The notes below the pieces were generated by a model. The model did not search any database, had not been told where the DNA came from, and saw only the letters and a list, made by a program, of their open reading frames with translations. From Streptomyces sp. CB02366 (GTDB taxonomy: Bacteria > Actinomycetota > Actinomycetes > Streptomycetales > Streptomycetaceae), in contig NZ_LIVT01000009.1 in assembly GCF_001905905.1 (NCBI RefSeq), forward strand, positions 178,593 through 242,592: 64,000 bases of DNA. The letters are read 5' to 3'. Every line of letters starts with the position of its first letter. Within the stretch, counting starts at the first letter, position 1. Of this stretch, positions 52,454 to 62,389 are shown piece after piece. Both the position numbers and the translations under genes were made by a program.

Positions 52454-52815
52454 ATTACACAGCACCGCACACGGGGTGGCTTCTTCCGAAGTGCTCTCCT
52501 TCGAGAGCCTGTTCGCGGACGCCCCCGGGTCGGCGCACGGCCCGGTGAACGCTCCCGGCGTGCGCGGCGCCGGCCTCCCCGGTGCGTGCGGAGCAGATGC
52601 CGCTGCTCAGCGACATGATCGAGGAAGAGCCGGTCGGTCTGCGCTGATGGCCGGTCGGAGGCTCGGCCGCGATAGCGGGAACTTCTTCGCCTCAGCCCAC
52701 GGTTGCCACCGACCGAAGGGTTCACTAGCGTCCTCGCATCGCGAAGGCCCCTTTGTCCAGCGGCCCCGCGATGGTCACCGCACATCTGTCTCCCCCTTCT
52801 CCAAAAGGACGAGCC
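52454..52815. other. Gene-free stretch between IS701 remnant and the CMD gene
   Basis: No convincing gene. Short frames occur on both strands; one plus-strand frame ending at 52647 (EQMPLLSDMIEEEPVGLR) looks like the tail of a lost gene but has no start. The last 60 nt hold the ribosome site of the gene at 52816. Confidence 0.5.
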
Positions 52816-53382
52816 GTGCCCCACATCGCGCTGAACAGCGATCTTCCCGGAATCATCGGTTTGATGGTCCACCGGCCCGACACCGGCGGACCGCTGGGCG
52901 ACCTGGCGAACGCTCTGCTCAGGGCACCGTCCTCGCTCGAACCGGGCGAACGCGAGCTGATCGCGGCGTACGTCTCGCGGCTCAACGGCACCGAGTTCTG
53001 CGCCTCCTCGCACGGGGCTTTCGCGGCCTCGCAACTGGCGGGAGGCCGGGAACTGGTCCAGGACGTGCTGGCCGACCCCGGTAGCGCGCCGATCAGCGGG
53101 CGTCTCCGCGCGCTGCTGGACGTGGCCGCAGAGGTCCAGAGCGCCGCGCGTCCGGTATCCGATCGAGCGATCGCGGCGGCCCGCGTCGAGGGTGCTGACG
53201 ACACGGACCTGCACGACACCGTTCTGATCGCCGCGGCGTTCTGCATGTACAACCGTTACGTCAGCGGCCTCGCGACCGAGTTGCCCAAGGACGACGAGTA
53301 CTACGCGCAGGCAGCCCGGCGGATCGTGACGGACGGCTACCGGGCCGGAGCCCCTACCGCCATACAGGAGACCGCCGCATGA
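52816..53382 (+). CDS. Carboxymuconolactone decarboxylase/AhpD-fold peroxidase-related protein
   Basis: A 188-residue alpha-helical protein of the CMD/AhpD superfamily. FCASSHGAFA gives the CxxxH pattern (Cys62, His66) of uncharacterised peroxidase-related members, and LHDTVLIAAAFCMYNRYVSGLATE is the typical second helix pair. Such proteins often have alkylhydroperoxidase activity using a redox-active Cys. The GTG at 52816 follows AAGGAC. It overlaps the next gene by ATGA (53379-53382). The pair sits between two dead transposase fragments. Confidence 0.82.
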   Translation: MPHIALNSDLPGIIGLMVHRPDTGGPLGDLANALLRAPSSLEPGERELIAAYVSRLNGTEFCASSHGAFAASQLAGGRELVQDVLADPGSAPISGRLRALLDVAAEVQSAARPVSDRAIAAARVEGADDTDLHDTVLIAAAFCMYNRYVSGLATELPKDDEYYAQAARRIVTDGYRAGAPTAIQETAA

Positions 53383-54113
53383 CCGACACGACCCGCGGTC
53401 CGGCGCCGGACCCGGCGCATCACCTGGCCTACCGTGCCTGCCGGGAGAACATCACGCGGCTCGTCACCTCGGATCTGTCGGTCGCGGAGCTCCCCGTGCC
53501 GGCCTGTCCCGGCTGGAACGTGGGTGATCTTGTCAGCCACCTCGTCCTGGTCTGTCGGATGGCCGTCGACGAGTATCCGGGCGAGCTCAGTGACCCGCCG
53601 CCCCCGCCTCAAGGTATTCCTGTCCACGAACTCGTCGTCACCTGGGCTGAACTGGAGGAGCATCTGCCGGGAGTTCTGGCGCGCGCGGATTGGCTGCGTC
53701 GCCGCATCCTTCCGCTGGACGTGCTCTCGCATGAGCTCGATCTCCGTGCGGCACTCGGCCTGCCCCCGCCCGATGGTTCCCCCGCCCTCGCCGACGCGCT
53801 GGATCTCGCTGTGGGGGGCTTCGCCCTGTCCCTGCACGAACGCGGTCTGCCGACGTTGCGCGTCCGGACACCCGACCGGGAGTGGACGGCCGGGGAGGGT
53901 GAACCGGCCGCCACGCTCTGCGGCGGCAGTCTGGACGTCTTCCGCTCTCTGACGGGACGACGCACGGTCCGTCAGATCGCTGAGCTGTCCTGGAGCACCT
54001 CGCCGGCGTCGTGGCTGCCCGCTTTCACGTGGGGCCCCTTCACACCGCCGACGCGCGCGGTCGAAGAGGCGGGGCCCGCCCCCATGGAGCCGGACCGGCA
54101 TTCCGGCGCCTGA
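53379..54113 (+). CDS. Maleylpyruvate isomerase family mycothiol-dependent protein
   Basis: A 244-residue DinB-like four-helix protein of the mycothiol-dependent maleylpyruvate isomerase family. The N-terminal PACPGWNVGDLVSHLV contains the first metal-binding His, and DVLSHELDLRAALG supplies another, as in the family. The C-terminal domain (residues about 150-235) has the LCGGSLDVFRSLTGRRT segment. Actinomycetes carry many paralogs of unknown substrate. Coupled to the CMD-family gene by ATGA, suggesting the two act together, perhaps in redox or thiol-conjugate chemistry. A near-perfect hairpin follows. Confidence 0.8.
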   Translation: MTDTTRGPAPDPAHHLAYRACRENITRLVTSDLSVAELPVPACPGWNVGDLVSHLVLVCRMAVDEYPGELSDPPPPPQGIPVHELVVTWAELEEHLPGVLARADWLRRRILPLDVLSHELDLRAALGLPPPDGSPALADALDLAVGGFALSLHERGLPTLRVRTPDREWTAGEGEPAATLCGGSLDVFRSLTGRRTVRQIAELSWSTSPASWLPAFTWGPFTPPTRAVEEAGPAPMEPDRHSGA

Positions 54114-54114
54114 T

Positions 54115-54150
54115 GGTCGTCGCCACCCGGCGTTCCGGGTGGCGACCACC
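54115..54150. terminator. Stem-loop after the maleylpyruvate-isomerase-like gene
   Basis: The 16-nt arms 54115-54130 and 54135-54150 pair with one mismatch around a CGTT loop, immediately after the stop codon. Confidence 0.65.
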
Positions 54151-54177
54151 GGAGCCCCCGGGCCCGTGGCGCAACGC

Positions 54178-54664
54178 TCAGTCCACGCTCTCCAGCCGTC
54201 GGCGGCGCTCGCCGGCGGGGTGGTCCGGGACGCGGCGCGGCGCGGAACACCCTGGGCCGGGCGATGGCCTGGAAGTCCGTGTCGGAGTCGAGGCGGCGGA
54301 CCTTCTGCTCCTCCATGAGGGGCGCGAGGAGGGGGAACACGAACTCCGACGAGGTGTAGACGCCGTTGCGCCGTCGGCTGGCGAACAGTTCGGCGGAGAG
54401 GGCGATCAGGTCGAAGTCGCGGGCGGTGGTGCCGCCGTACCGGTCGACGAGGCGGGTCGTGTCCTCGGCGAAGACGGCGGTGTCGCTGCGCCGGTCGGCC
54501 AGGCCCGAGTCACCCTCCGCGCGCCAACGGCGGATCCACTTGTGGGCGGTAGGCCTGGATATGCCCATTTCGGCCGCCACATGGGCAACTGGCCGCCCAC
54601 CGAGGACGCGATCGACCAGGATTCGCCTGCCGTGAACGGTCAGCCGGGCATTACGGTGGGACAC
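54178..54664 (-). pseudogene. Broken IS481-type transposase joined to an unidentified gene fragment
   Basis: From the GTG at 54662-54664 (strong GGAGG before it) the first 62 codons are a typical IS481 N-terminus: SHRNARLTVHGRR, then the helix-turn-helix VAHVAAEMGISRPTAHKWIRRW. After about 54478 the frame continues into unrelated sequence (LVDRYGGTTARDFDLIALSAEL ... VYTSSEFVFPLLAPLMEEQ) with normal G/C bias, and a frameshift near 54245 puts the natural-looking end (GERRRRLESVD, stop at 54178) in another frame. The DDE catalytic core is missing. It is probably the 5-prime end of an insertion sequence fused by deletion to the 3-prime end of an ordinary gene. Confidence 0.6.
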
Positions 54665-54768
54665 GAAGACCTCCGTGTGTGGTGTGGAGCCTAGACACCT
54701 CCACCACACCGGAGGTCTTCGCCATGATCAAGCCCGGTCGGCGTTAACAACGCTCGTGATCAATACAC

Positions 54769-56412
<1,644 letters not shown>

Positions 56413-56572
56413 CGGGTCTCCTCGTACGTCTTCGTCGTCGGCCGGCCCGCGGGGGGCGGGGCCGGCGCACCGGGAAACGATCACCCGGTCCGTACCCGAT
56501 TCTGTCGCCTCGACCGCCCCGGTGCGCGACCGGTTCGCATCTTCCTCGTGTCGCGCCCGGCCGGAGCGGCGC

Positions 56573-56605
56573 CACGCCCCCGGTCATCGGCGGACCGGGG
56601 GCGTG
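56573..56605. terminator. Stem-loop terminator of the chitinase gene
   Basis: Perfect 13-bp arms CACGCCCCCGGTC (56573-56585) and the complement (56593-56605) with a 7-nt loop, 22 nt past the minus-strand chitinase stop. Confidence 0.7.
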
Positions 56606-56626
56606 GAGATGCGGGGGTCCTGCGGC

Positions 56627-57694
56627 TCAGCGGCCCTGGAGGGTCTTCACGTTGTCGCCGAAGGTCCAGTTCCTGGAGCCGTCCCAGTTGAGGGACCAGG
56701 TCATCAGCCCCTTGAGGGAGCCGTTGTAGCGGTTCCACGCCTGCGAGACGAGGGACGGCGACATGTGGCCGCCGCCCGCACCGGGCTGGGCGGGGAGGCC
56801 CGGGACCTGCTTGTCGTAGGGCACCTTGACGGTGGTGCCCTGGATCACGAGCCCCTTGTTCAGGCAGTCGGTCTGGGCGGTGAAGCCCGCGACGGTTCCG
56901 GCGGAGTAGGAGTCGCCGGAACAGCCGTACATGCTGCCGTTGTAGTACTGCATGTTCAGCCACCACAGCCGGCCGTTGTCGGCGTACTTCTTGACGACCG
57001 GGAGGTACGCGCCCCAGATCGAGCCGTAGACCACGCTGCCGCCGGTGACGTAGGCGGTCTCGGGGGCCATGGTGAGGCCGAAGTTCGGCGGCATGGCGGC
57101 GAGGACGCCGTCGATGATGCGGATGAGGTTGGCCTGCGACGGGGAGAGCTGGTTGATGTTGCCGGAACCGACGAGTCCGGTCTCGATGTCGATGTCGATG
57201 CCGTCGAAGTTGTACTTCTTGAGGATCGGGACGATCGTCGCGACGAACCGGTCGGCCACCGCGCTGGAGCCGAGGTCGATACCGGCGGCGGCTCCGCCGA
57301 TCGACATGAGGGTGGTCAGGCCGGCGGCCTTGGCCTGGCACATCTCGGCGGGGGTGGCGACCTTGACGGTGTTGTCCATGCCGTCCTCCCAGAGGACGGT
57401 GCCGTCGGAGCGGATGACGGGGAAGGCCGCGTTGACGACGTTGTAGCCGTGCTGGGTGATGCGGGGGTCGGTGATCGGGATCCAGCCGAGGGGCGGGTGC
57501 ACGCCGTTGGCCGCGCCGTCCCAGTTCTCCCAGTATCCCTGGAGCACCTTGCCGGTGGGCTTCGACTTGACCGCGCAGGTCTCCGCGGCGGCGGCGCGCG
57601 TCTTCGCGGCCTCGGGCGGCGCGGCTCCGACCAGCATCGGCACGGCGAGCGCCGCGGCCAGAGCGAGGCCCAGGAGTCGTGGTGTACGCACCAT
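56627..57694 (-). CDS. Secreted GH18 chitinase, catalytic domain only
   Basis: A 355-residue enzyme with a Sec signal peptide (residues 1 to about 25, hydrophobic LGLALAAALAVPMLVGAA) and a GH18 TIM barrel (from about 45). The catalytic D-G-I-D-I-D-I-E motif gives Asp164, Asp167, Asp169 and the acid Glu171. It resembles the single-domain Streptomyces chitinases that hydrolyse the beta-1,4-GlcNAc polymer outside the cell; no carbohydrate-binding module is present. The ATG at 57692-57694 was chosen because the signal peptide begins there. Two DasR-like palindromes lie upstream, fitting chitin-linked control. Confidence 0.92.
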   Translation of the reverse strand: MVRTPRLLGLALAAALAVPMLVGAAPPEAAKTRAAAAETCAVKSKPTGKVLQGYWENWDGAANGVHPPLGWIPITDPRITQHGYNVVNAAFPVIRSDGTVLWEDGMDNTVKVATPAEMCQAKAAGLTTLMSIGGAAAGIDLGSSAVADRFVATIVPILKKYNFDGIDIDIETGLVGSGNINQLSPSQANLIRIIDGVLAAMPPNFGLTMAPETAYVTGGSVVYGSIWGAYLPVVKKYADNGRLWWLNMQYYNGSMYGCSGDSYSAGTVAGFTAQTDCLNKGLVIQGTTVKVPYDKQVPGLPAQPGAGGGHMSPSLVSQAWNRYNGSLKGLMTWSLNWDGSRNWTFGDNVKTLQGR

Positions 57695-57787
57695 GATCCG
57701 TATGTCCTTCCTGCCCGGGTCCGCCGCCGACGGTGCGAAGGGTTCGCCCCGACCCGCCCTGTGTCGTGACCCTGCCAAACCGTAGAA

Positions 57788-57820
57788 TGGTCCAGACCTT
57801 CGGTCAAGAGGTCTGGACCA
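57788..57820. promoter_or_regulatory. Paired DasR-like (dre) operators upstream of the chitinase
   Basis: TGGTCCAGACCT (57788-57799) and its exact reverse complement AGGTCTGGACCA (57809-57820) lie 94-126 nt before the chitinase ATG. Each resembles the GlcNAc-responsive DasR element (core TGGTCTAGACCA) and the classic 12-bp repeats of Streptomyces chitinase promoters. Binding is inferred. Confidence 0.7.
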
Positions 57821-57891
57821 GACGCGTCGTCAGGACCGGGCGACAGGCGCCGCCGCGGCGCGCCGGAGCACGCCGCCGCAGCCCGCGGCGG

Positions 57892-58335
57892 TCACGCCTC
57901 GCCCGGTCCCCGCCGGGGTGTGGAGGGAACGCCGTCGTTGACCCACTGGGCCATGATCACCGGGGCGTTGTAGTGGCCGCCGTTGATGGTGTTGTGGTTG
58001 ATCGCCACGGCGGGGCCGGTGGGCTGCCGGGGGGCCAGCTCGTCGAGGATCGCCCGTAGTTCCCCGGCGGCAGCGGGGTCGGCGCGCAGGGTGCGCCGGA
58101 GCCTGTTGCGCCACTCGGCCTCGATGTCCGCGGCCGCCTGCTCGTCGTCCTCGGCGCGGGCCGCCGTCAGCTCCGCCCGGGACTCCTCCAACTCGGCGCC
58201 GATCACCTCGTCGGTCTCGCCCCGGCCCAGGAACCGGGCGAGCCGCCCGCGCACCTGTGTCCACGCCTCCGTCGCCATCAGCCCCACGAAGGTCGTCGCC
58301 CCCGACGCCGCCAGTGCCGCCAACTCGGCTTCCAC
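57892..58335 (-). CDS. Small conserved Streptomyces hypothetical protein
   Basis: A 147-residue protein. It begins VEAELAALAASGATTFVGLMATEAW, a weakly hydrophobic helix, then a charged coiled helical region (TDEVIGAELEESRAELTAARAEDDEQAAADIEAEWRNRL), ending in a Gly/Asn/Thr-rich tail (NHNTINGGHYNAP). Proteins with the same start and tail are common in Streptomyces. The function is unknown; the tail resembles the bead-like ends of some membrane-associated regulators. The GTG at 58333-58335 follows GGAGGGGG. It is divergent from the lipoprotein gene. Confidence 0.65.
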   Translation of the reverse strand: MEAELAALAASGATTFVGLMATEAWTQVRGRLARFLGRGETDEVIGAELEESRAELTAARAEDDEQAAADIEAEWRNRLRRTLRADPAAAGELRAILDELAPRQPTGPAVAINHNTINGGHYNAPVIMAQWVNDGVPSTPRRGPGEA

Positions 58336-58641
58336 CGAACCCCCTCCGCCTCGCCTGTCGTGCTGTACGGGCGCATCGCCCGCCGCTGGTGCAACCGTAG
58401 AGAGGCAACCGCCCCGAAGGAAGCGGAATCCGGGGCGCGGCGGCGAGCAGTTCCGGCCAAGTCGGCCGGACCGCAGGGGGTGCGGGCGCCTTCGGCCCGG
58501 ATTCCCGCGGCCGGATCCCCTCGGCACGGCCCGCCGCACGAGCACGGGGCGCCGGTGCACCCGATGATGGATGATGGGAGGGGGCCGCGAGACGACGGTG
58601 CGCGGACACCGCCGACCGCCGCTCCCGGAAGGGCGTTCGCC
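58336..58641. other. Divergent intergenic region (306 nt) without a gene
   Basis: Separates the minus-strand gene starting at 58335 and the plus-strand lipoprotein starting at 58642. It must hold two promoters, but I find no consensus boxes, repeat or hairpin that stands out. A short repeat-like GATGATGGATGATGG lies near 58563-58577. Confidence 0.5.
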
Positions 58642-59613
58642 ATGTCCGCAGCCGGAGTGAAGAGGTCGGTCGGGGCGCTGTTCGGTGCTCTGCTGCTGGC
58701 CGTGACCGCGGGGTGCGCGGGCGGGGACGGCTCGCCCTCGCCCCACGACAGCACATCGTCGGGAGGACGGGGCGGCGGGGTGCTCGCCGTGAAGATCGAC
58801 AATGTGGCGCCCGCGCGCCCGCACACCGGACTGGAGAAGGCCGACGTCGTCTACGTCGAGCAGGTGGAGGCCGGGCTGAGCCGGATCCTCGCCGTCTACG
58901 GCTCCGCTGCGCCCGCGGTCGTGGGGCCGGTGCGCAGCGCGCGGGAGACCGATCTGGAGCTGCTGCGGCAGTTCGACCGGCCGACGCTGGCCTTCTCGGG
59001 CGCCCAGAGCCGGCTGCTGCCGGTCATCGAGCGCGCGCCGCTGGTCGCCGTGCCGCCCTCCGAGGCGCCGGGGGCGTACTTCCGGGGTCCGGGGCGGCCC
59101 GCTCCGCACAACCTCTATCTGCGGCCGGAGAGGATCCCGTTCGAGGCCCCCGGGGTCGATGCCGTGGAGGCGCTGGGGCTCGAGGCGGGCCCGGCGCCCT
59201 CCGGCGGGGAGCCGGAGGAGAGCCGCACGGTGCGCTACCCGTCCGCGTCCGTGACGTTCACCTGGTCCGCCGGGCGCGAACGGTGGCTGGTCTCACTGGA
59301 CGGGTCTCCGGCCCGGACGAGCGAGGGCGGGCGGCTCGGGGCGGGCACGGTCGTCGTCCAGGACGCGACCGTACGGCCCTCCGACTTCCGCGACCGGTCC
59401 GGGAACGTCAGCCCGTTCACCGAGACCGTGGGAACGGGCAGGGCGGTCGTCCTGCGGGACGGCCGGGCCCACGACGTGCGCTGGTCGCGCCCCTCGGGGG
59501 ACGCGGACACGGTGTACACCGCCTCCGACGGGCGGCGCGTCGAACTCGCCGACGGGCAGCTGTGGATCCTGTACGCGCCCCGCGGGGGGCCCGGCTCCCC
59601 CGCGGCCCGCTGA
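58642..59613 (+). CDS. DUF3048 (YerB-like) lipoprotein
   Basis: A 323-residue lipoprotein with a signal peptide and lipobox VTAGC (Cys25), then a Ser/Gly linker. The mature protein has the DUF3048 signatures: LAVKIDNVAPARPHTGLEKADVVYVEQVEAGLSR, VVGPVRSARETDLELLRQFD and the C-terminal SDFRDRSGNVSPFTETVGTGRAVVLRDGR. DUF3048 members are surface proteins of unknown function. The ATG at 58642 follows GGAAGGG. Ends at a 10-bp-stem hairpin. Confidence 0.88.
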   Translation: MSAAGVKRSVGALFGALLLAVTAGCAGGDGSPSPHDSTSSGGRGGGVLAVKIDNVAPARPHTGLEKADVVYVEQVEAGLSRILAVYGSAAPAVVGPVRSARETDLELLRQFDRPTLAFSGAQSRLLPVIERAPLVAVPPSEAPGAYFRGPGRPAPHNLYLRPERIPFEAPGVDAVEALGLEAGPAPSGGEPEESRTVRYPSASVTFTWSAGRERWLVSLDGSPARTSEGGRLGAGTVVVQDATVRPSDFRDRSGNVSPFTETVGTGRAVVLRDGRAHDVRWSRPSGDADTVYTASDGRRVELADGQLWILYAPRGGPGSPAAR

Positions 59614-59638
59614 GGCGGGCCGAGTCCCGGCCCGCCTC
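59612..59638. terminator. Stem-loop after the DUF3048 gene
   Basis: GAGGCGGGCC (59612-59621) pairs perfectly with GGCCCGCCTC (59629-59638), loop of 7 nt, starting at the stop codon. Confidence 0.55.
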
Positions 59639-59751
59639 CTCCCGACCGGCCCGCCGCGGACGGGGCGGTCCCCGGTGGACGCAGCGGTCCGCCGGAGCCC
59701 GCCCGTCGGCCCGTGGAGGGGGGCCGGGGCGCGCGTCACCCCGCCCGGCGG

Positions 59752-61053
59752 TCACGAGCGGGAGAGCAGCGCCCCGCCCGCGTACCGCGCCGAGTCGCCC
59801 AGCTCCTCCTCGATCCGGATCAGCCGGTTGTACTTGGCGGTGCGGTCGGAGCGGGAGAGTGATCCCGTCTTGATCTGGCCGCAGCCCGTCGCCACCGCCA
59901 GGTCCGCGATGGTGGTGTCCTCCGTCTCCCCCGAGCGGTGGGACATCACGGCGCTCCAGCCGGCCCGGCGGGCGGTGGCGACCGTGGCGAGCGCTTCGGT
60001 CAGGGTGCCGATCTGGTTGACCTTCACCAGGACCGAGTTGCCGACCCCGGTGCGGATGCCCTCGCGCACCTGCGCCTCGTCGGTGCAGAACACGTCGTCC
60101 CCGGTGAGCTGGCAGCGGTGGCCGACCCGGGCGGTCAGCTCGCGCCAGCCCTCCGTGTCGTCCTCGGCCATCGGGTCCTCGATGGAGACGACCGGGTATG
60201 CGTCGATCAGCCCGACCAGGTAGTCGACCTGCTCGGAGGGGGTGCGGCGCACGCCCTCCCCCGTGTACGCGTACACCCCGTCGCGGAAGAACTCCGACGA
60301 GGCGGGGTCCATGATCAGACCGATGTCCGTACCGGGCCGGTACCCGGTGCGCTCGACGGCGCCGAGGACGAAGTCGAGCGCCTCCTCGGCCGTGCGCAGC
60401 GACGGGGCGAAGCCTCCTTCGTCGCCGACGCCGGTGGCGTGCCCGGCGGCCAGCAGGTCGCGGCGCAGGGTGTGGAAGATCTCCGAGCCCATGCGGACGG
60501 CTTCCGCGAAGGTCGCCGCACCCACCGGCGCGATCATGAACTCCTGGAAGTCCAGCGGATTATCGGCGTGGGCGCCGCCGTTGACGATGTTCATCATCGG
60601 CAGCGGGAGGAGGCGGGCGTCGCCGCCGCCGAGGTAGCGGTAGAGCGGCAGGCGGTGGGAGGCGGCGGCGGCCTTCGCGGCGGCGAGGGAGACGCCGAGG
60701 ATCGCGTTGGCTCCGAGCCGGGACTTGCCGGGCGTCCCGTCGAGCGCGACGAGCGCGGCGTCCAGCCCCGCCTGGTCGTCGGCGTCGCGGCCCACGACGG
60801 CGGCCGCGATCTCCCCCGCGACGTGGCCGATCGCGCGGTCGACGCCCTTGCCGTGCCACCGGTCGGCGTCCCCGTCTCGCAGTTCCAGGGCCTCCCGCGC
60901 GCCGGTGGAGGCGCCGGAGGGGACGGCGGCCCGGCCGAGGGAGCCGTCGGCGAGGAGCACGTCGGCCTCGACGGTGGGGTTGCCGCGGCTGTCGAGGATG
61001 CGGCGGGCGGCCACGGACCGGATGGTGGTGGGCTCAACTGTCGCGGGGGCCAT
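59752..61053 (-). CDS. eno: Enolase
   Basis: A 433-residue phosphopyruvate hydratase interconverting 2-phosphoglycerate and phosphoenolpyruvate. Signatures are RRILDSRGNPTVEADV, VPSGASTG (46-51), MMNIVNGGAHADNPLDFQEFM, GDEGGFAPS and SVLVKVNQIGTLTEAL, then SHRSGETEDTTIADLAV. It looks full length and functional. I preferred the ATG at 61051-61053 (GGAAGGA upstream) over one 7 codons earlier. It stands alone, divergent from a MarR regulator; Streptomyces often has a second enolase away from the main glycolytic gene, and this may be one. Confidence 0.95.
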   Translation of the reverse strand: MAPATVEPTTIRSVAARRILDSRGNPTVEADVLLADGSLGRAAVPSGASTGAREALELRDGDADRWHGKGVDRAIGHVAGEIAAAVVGRDADDQAGLDAALVALDGTPGKSRLGANAILGVSLAAAKAAAASHRLPLYRYLGGGDARLLPLPMMNIVNGGAHADNPLDFQEFMIAPVGAATFAEAVRMGSEIFHTLRRDLLAAGHATGVGDEGGFAPSLRTAEEALDFVLGAVERTGYRPGTDIGLIMDPASSEFFRDGVYAYTGEGVRRTPSEQVDYLVGLIDAYPVVSIEDPMAEDDTEGWRELTARVGHRCQLTGDDVFCTDEAQVREGIRTGVGNSVLVKVNQIGTLTEALATVATARRAGWSAVMSHRSGETEDTTIADLAVATGCGQIKTGSLSRSDRTAKYNRLIRIEEELGDSARYAGGALLSRS

Positions 61054-61127
61054 GGGAGGTCCTTCCGTCGTCATGTGCCGCGGCGGTCTTGCGACAGCGC
61101 CGGCGCGAGCCGCGACATCAAAACTCT

Positions 61128-61159
61128 ACAGCAAAGCTGTTCAGATGAACTGCACAGTT
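61128..61159. promoter_or_regulatory. Three overlapping palindromes between enolase and marR genes
   Basis: ACAGCAAAGCTGT (61128-61140), GTTCAGATGAAC (61139-61150) and AACTGCACAGTT (61148-61159) follow one another in a noticeably A/T-rich patch. They lie between the divergent enolase (61053) and MarR (61241) starts, a typical place for a MarR operator. Confidence 0.5.
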
Positions 61160-61240
61160 CTGCTGCGCAGCCTCGCTGGGCAGTTTCCCCGCACCGGTCA
61201 CCTGCGCGGACTCGCCGCCGGGCCCGGGTTAAAGTTCCCT

Positions 61241-61663
61241 ATGCCCACCCCGGAGCCCGCCACCGTCGCCGCCGACCTGCGCATCGCCATGGGAAAGCTC
61301 GCACGGCGCGTGAAGCAGGAAGACCGGATTCCGCACGGCCAGGTCGCCGTGCTGGGCGTCCTCGACCGGGACGGGGCCATGACCACCAGCGACCTCGCGG
61401 CGGACCAGCGCGTCCGCCCCCAGTCGATGGCCCGCGCGGTCGGGCTCCTGATGGACCAGGGCCTCATCGTCCGCCGCGCGCACCCGACGGACGGCCGCAA
61501 GTCCCTCGTGGACCTCTCCGAGGCGGGGCGGGCCGCGCTGAAGGCGGAGCGCGACCGCCGGGCCGACTGGCTGGCACGCGCCATCGACCTTGAACTCAGC
61601 GCGGAGGAGCAGGAGACGCTCGCGCGCGGAGCCGCCCTGATGGAACGCCTCGCCGCGCACTGA
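61241..61663 (+). CDS. MarR-family transcriptional regulator
   Basis: A 140-residue winged-helix regulator. The DNA-binding core is GQVAVLGVLDRDGAMTTSDLAADQRVRPQSMARAVGLLMDQGLIVRRAHPTDGRKSLVDLSEAG (about residues 38-95), the standard MarR helix-turn-helix plus wing. Flanking helices form the dimer interface. MarR proteins usually bind palindromes near their own promoter and release on binding small phenolic or oxidant ligands. The divergent enolase gene and the palindrome cluster between them are probable targets. The ATG at 61241 was chosen by domain start; the ribosome site is weak. Confidence 0.9.
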   Translation: MPTPEPATVAADLRIAMGKLARRVKQEDRIPHGQVAVLGVLDRDGAMTTSDLAADQRVRPQSMARAVGLLMDQGLIVRRAHPTDGRKSLVDLSEAGRAALKAERDRRADWLARAIDLELSAEEQETLARGAALMERLAAH

Positions 61664-61776
61664 CGGCCCTCCCCTCCTTCCCTGCGGGCAGCGCTCGGGA
61701 GGGGCGCCGCGGGTCCGCACGCGAGCCCGGGGGAAATCGCGTTGTCGAGGGGGGGCGGGTGTGCCAGGGTCGCCCG

Positions 61777-62298
61777 ATGCGCTCTTCTCGACACGACCTT
61801 CTGCGCCGACAGTTCGATCTGACCTGGTCGCTCTTCACGTACCACCTGGAACGACTGGACACCGACGACTTCCTGTGGCAGCCGGCGCCGCTGTGCTGGA
61901 CGGTGCACCGGCAGCCCGACGGGCGTTGGCTGCCGGACTGGGCCGACGCGGAGCCGGACCCGGTTCCCGTACCGACGATCGGCTGGCTCAGCTGGCACAT
62001 CGGCTGGTGGTGGGAGACGGCGGTCGCCCACGCGCGGGGACAGGAACCCCGCGACCGGGCGGACGTCCTGTGGCCGGGCGACGCCGAGCGAACCATCGGA
62101 CGGTTGCGCGACCTGAGGGAGGAGTGGCTGGAGGCGCTGGACGGACTCGACGAGGCGGCACTGGACGCGACCGCGCCGTTCCCCTGGGCGCACGACCCGC
62201 AGCGCACGGTCGCCGACATGGCCGCCTGGGTGAACGCGGAGCTGATGAAGAACGTCGCGGAGATCGGTCAGCTCCGGATGCTGCGTGCGGCCACCTAG
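61777..62298 (+). CDS. DinB-family protein
   Basis: A 173-residue four-helix protein of the DinB/YfiT superfamily. FDLTWSLFTYHLERLDTDDFLW is the first helix. IGWLSWHIGWWWETAV carries a metal-binding His, a common pattern of thiol-dependent DinB members. It lacks the C-terminal domain of maleylpyruvate isomerases. The substrate is unknown. The ATG at 61777 has AGGG upstream. Confidence 0.82.
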   Translation: MRSSRHDLLRRQFDLTWSLFTYHLERLDTDDFLWQPAPLCWTVHRQPDGRWLPDWADAEPDPVPVPTIGWLSWHIGWWWETAVAHARGQEPRDRADVLWPGDAERTIGRLRDLREEWLEALDGLDEAALDATAPFPWAHDPQRTVADMAAWVNAELMKNVAEIGQLRMLRAAT

Positions 62299-62310
62299 GC
62301 CGTGTATCGA

Positions 62311-62319
62311 AAATGGATC
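62311..62319. repeat. Possible IS-end-like motif left of the hydrolase
   Basis: AAATGGATC here also occurs, inverted (GATCCATTT), at 63971-63979, just upstream of the IS5 transposase start. The surrounding bases are partly similar (TCGAAAATGGATC versus TTCAAATGGATC). It could be an end of a related element. Short, so it may be chance. Confidence 0.25.
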
Positions 62320-62389
62320 AAGGTGAGGGGGTGGGTGTGGTTCGGGGCTAGGCTCACCGGTCTGGTGTCGACCTGAGGAGACGGACGAG

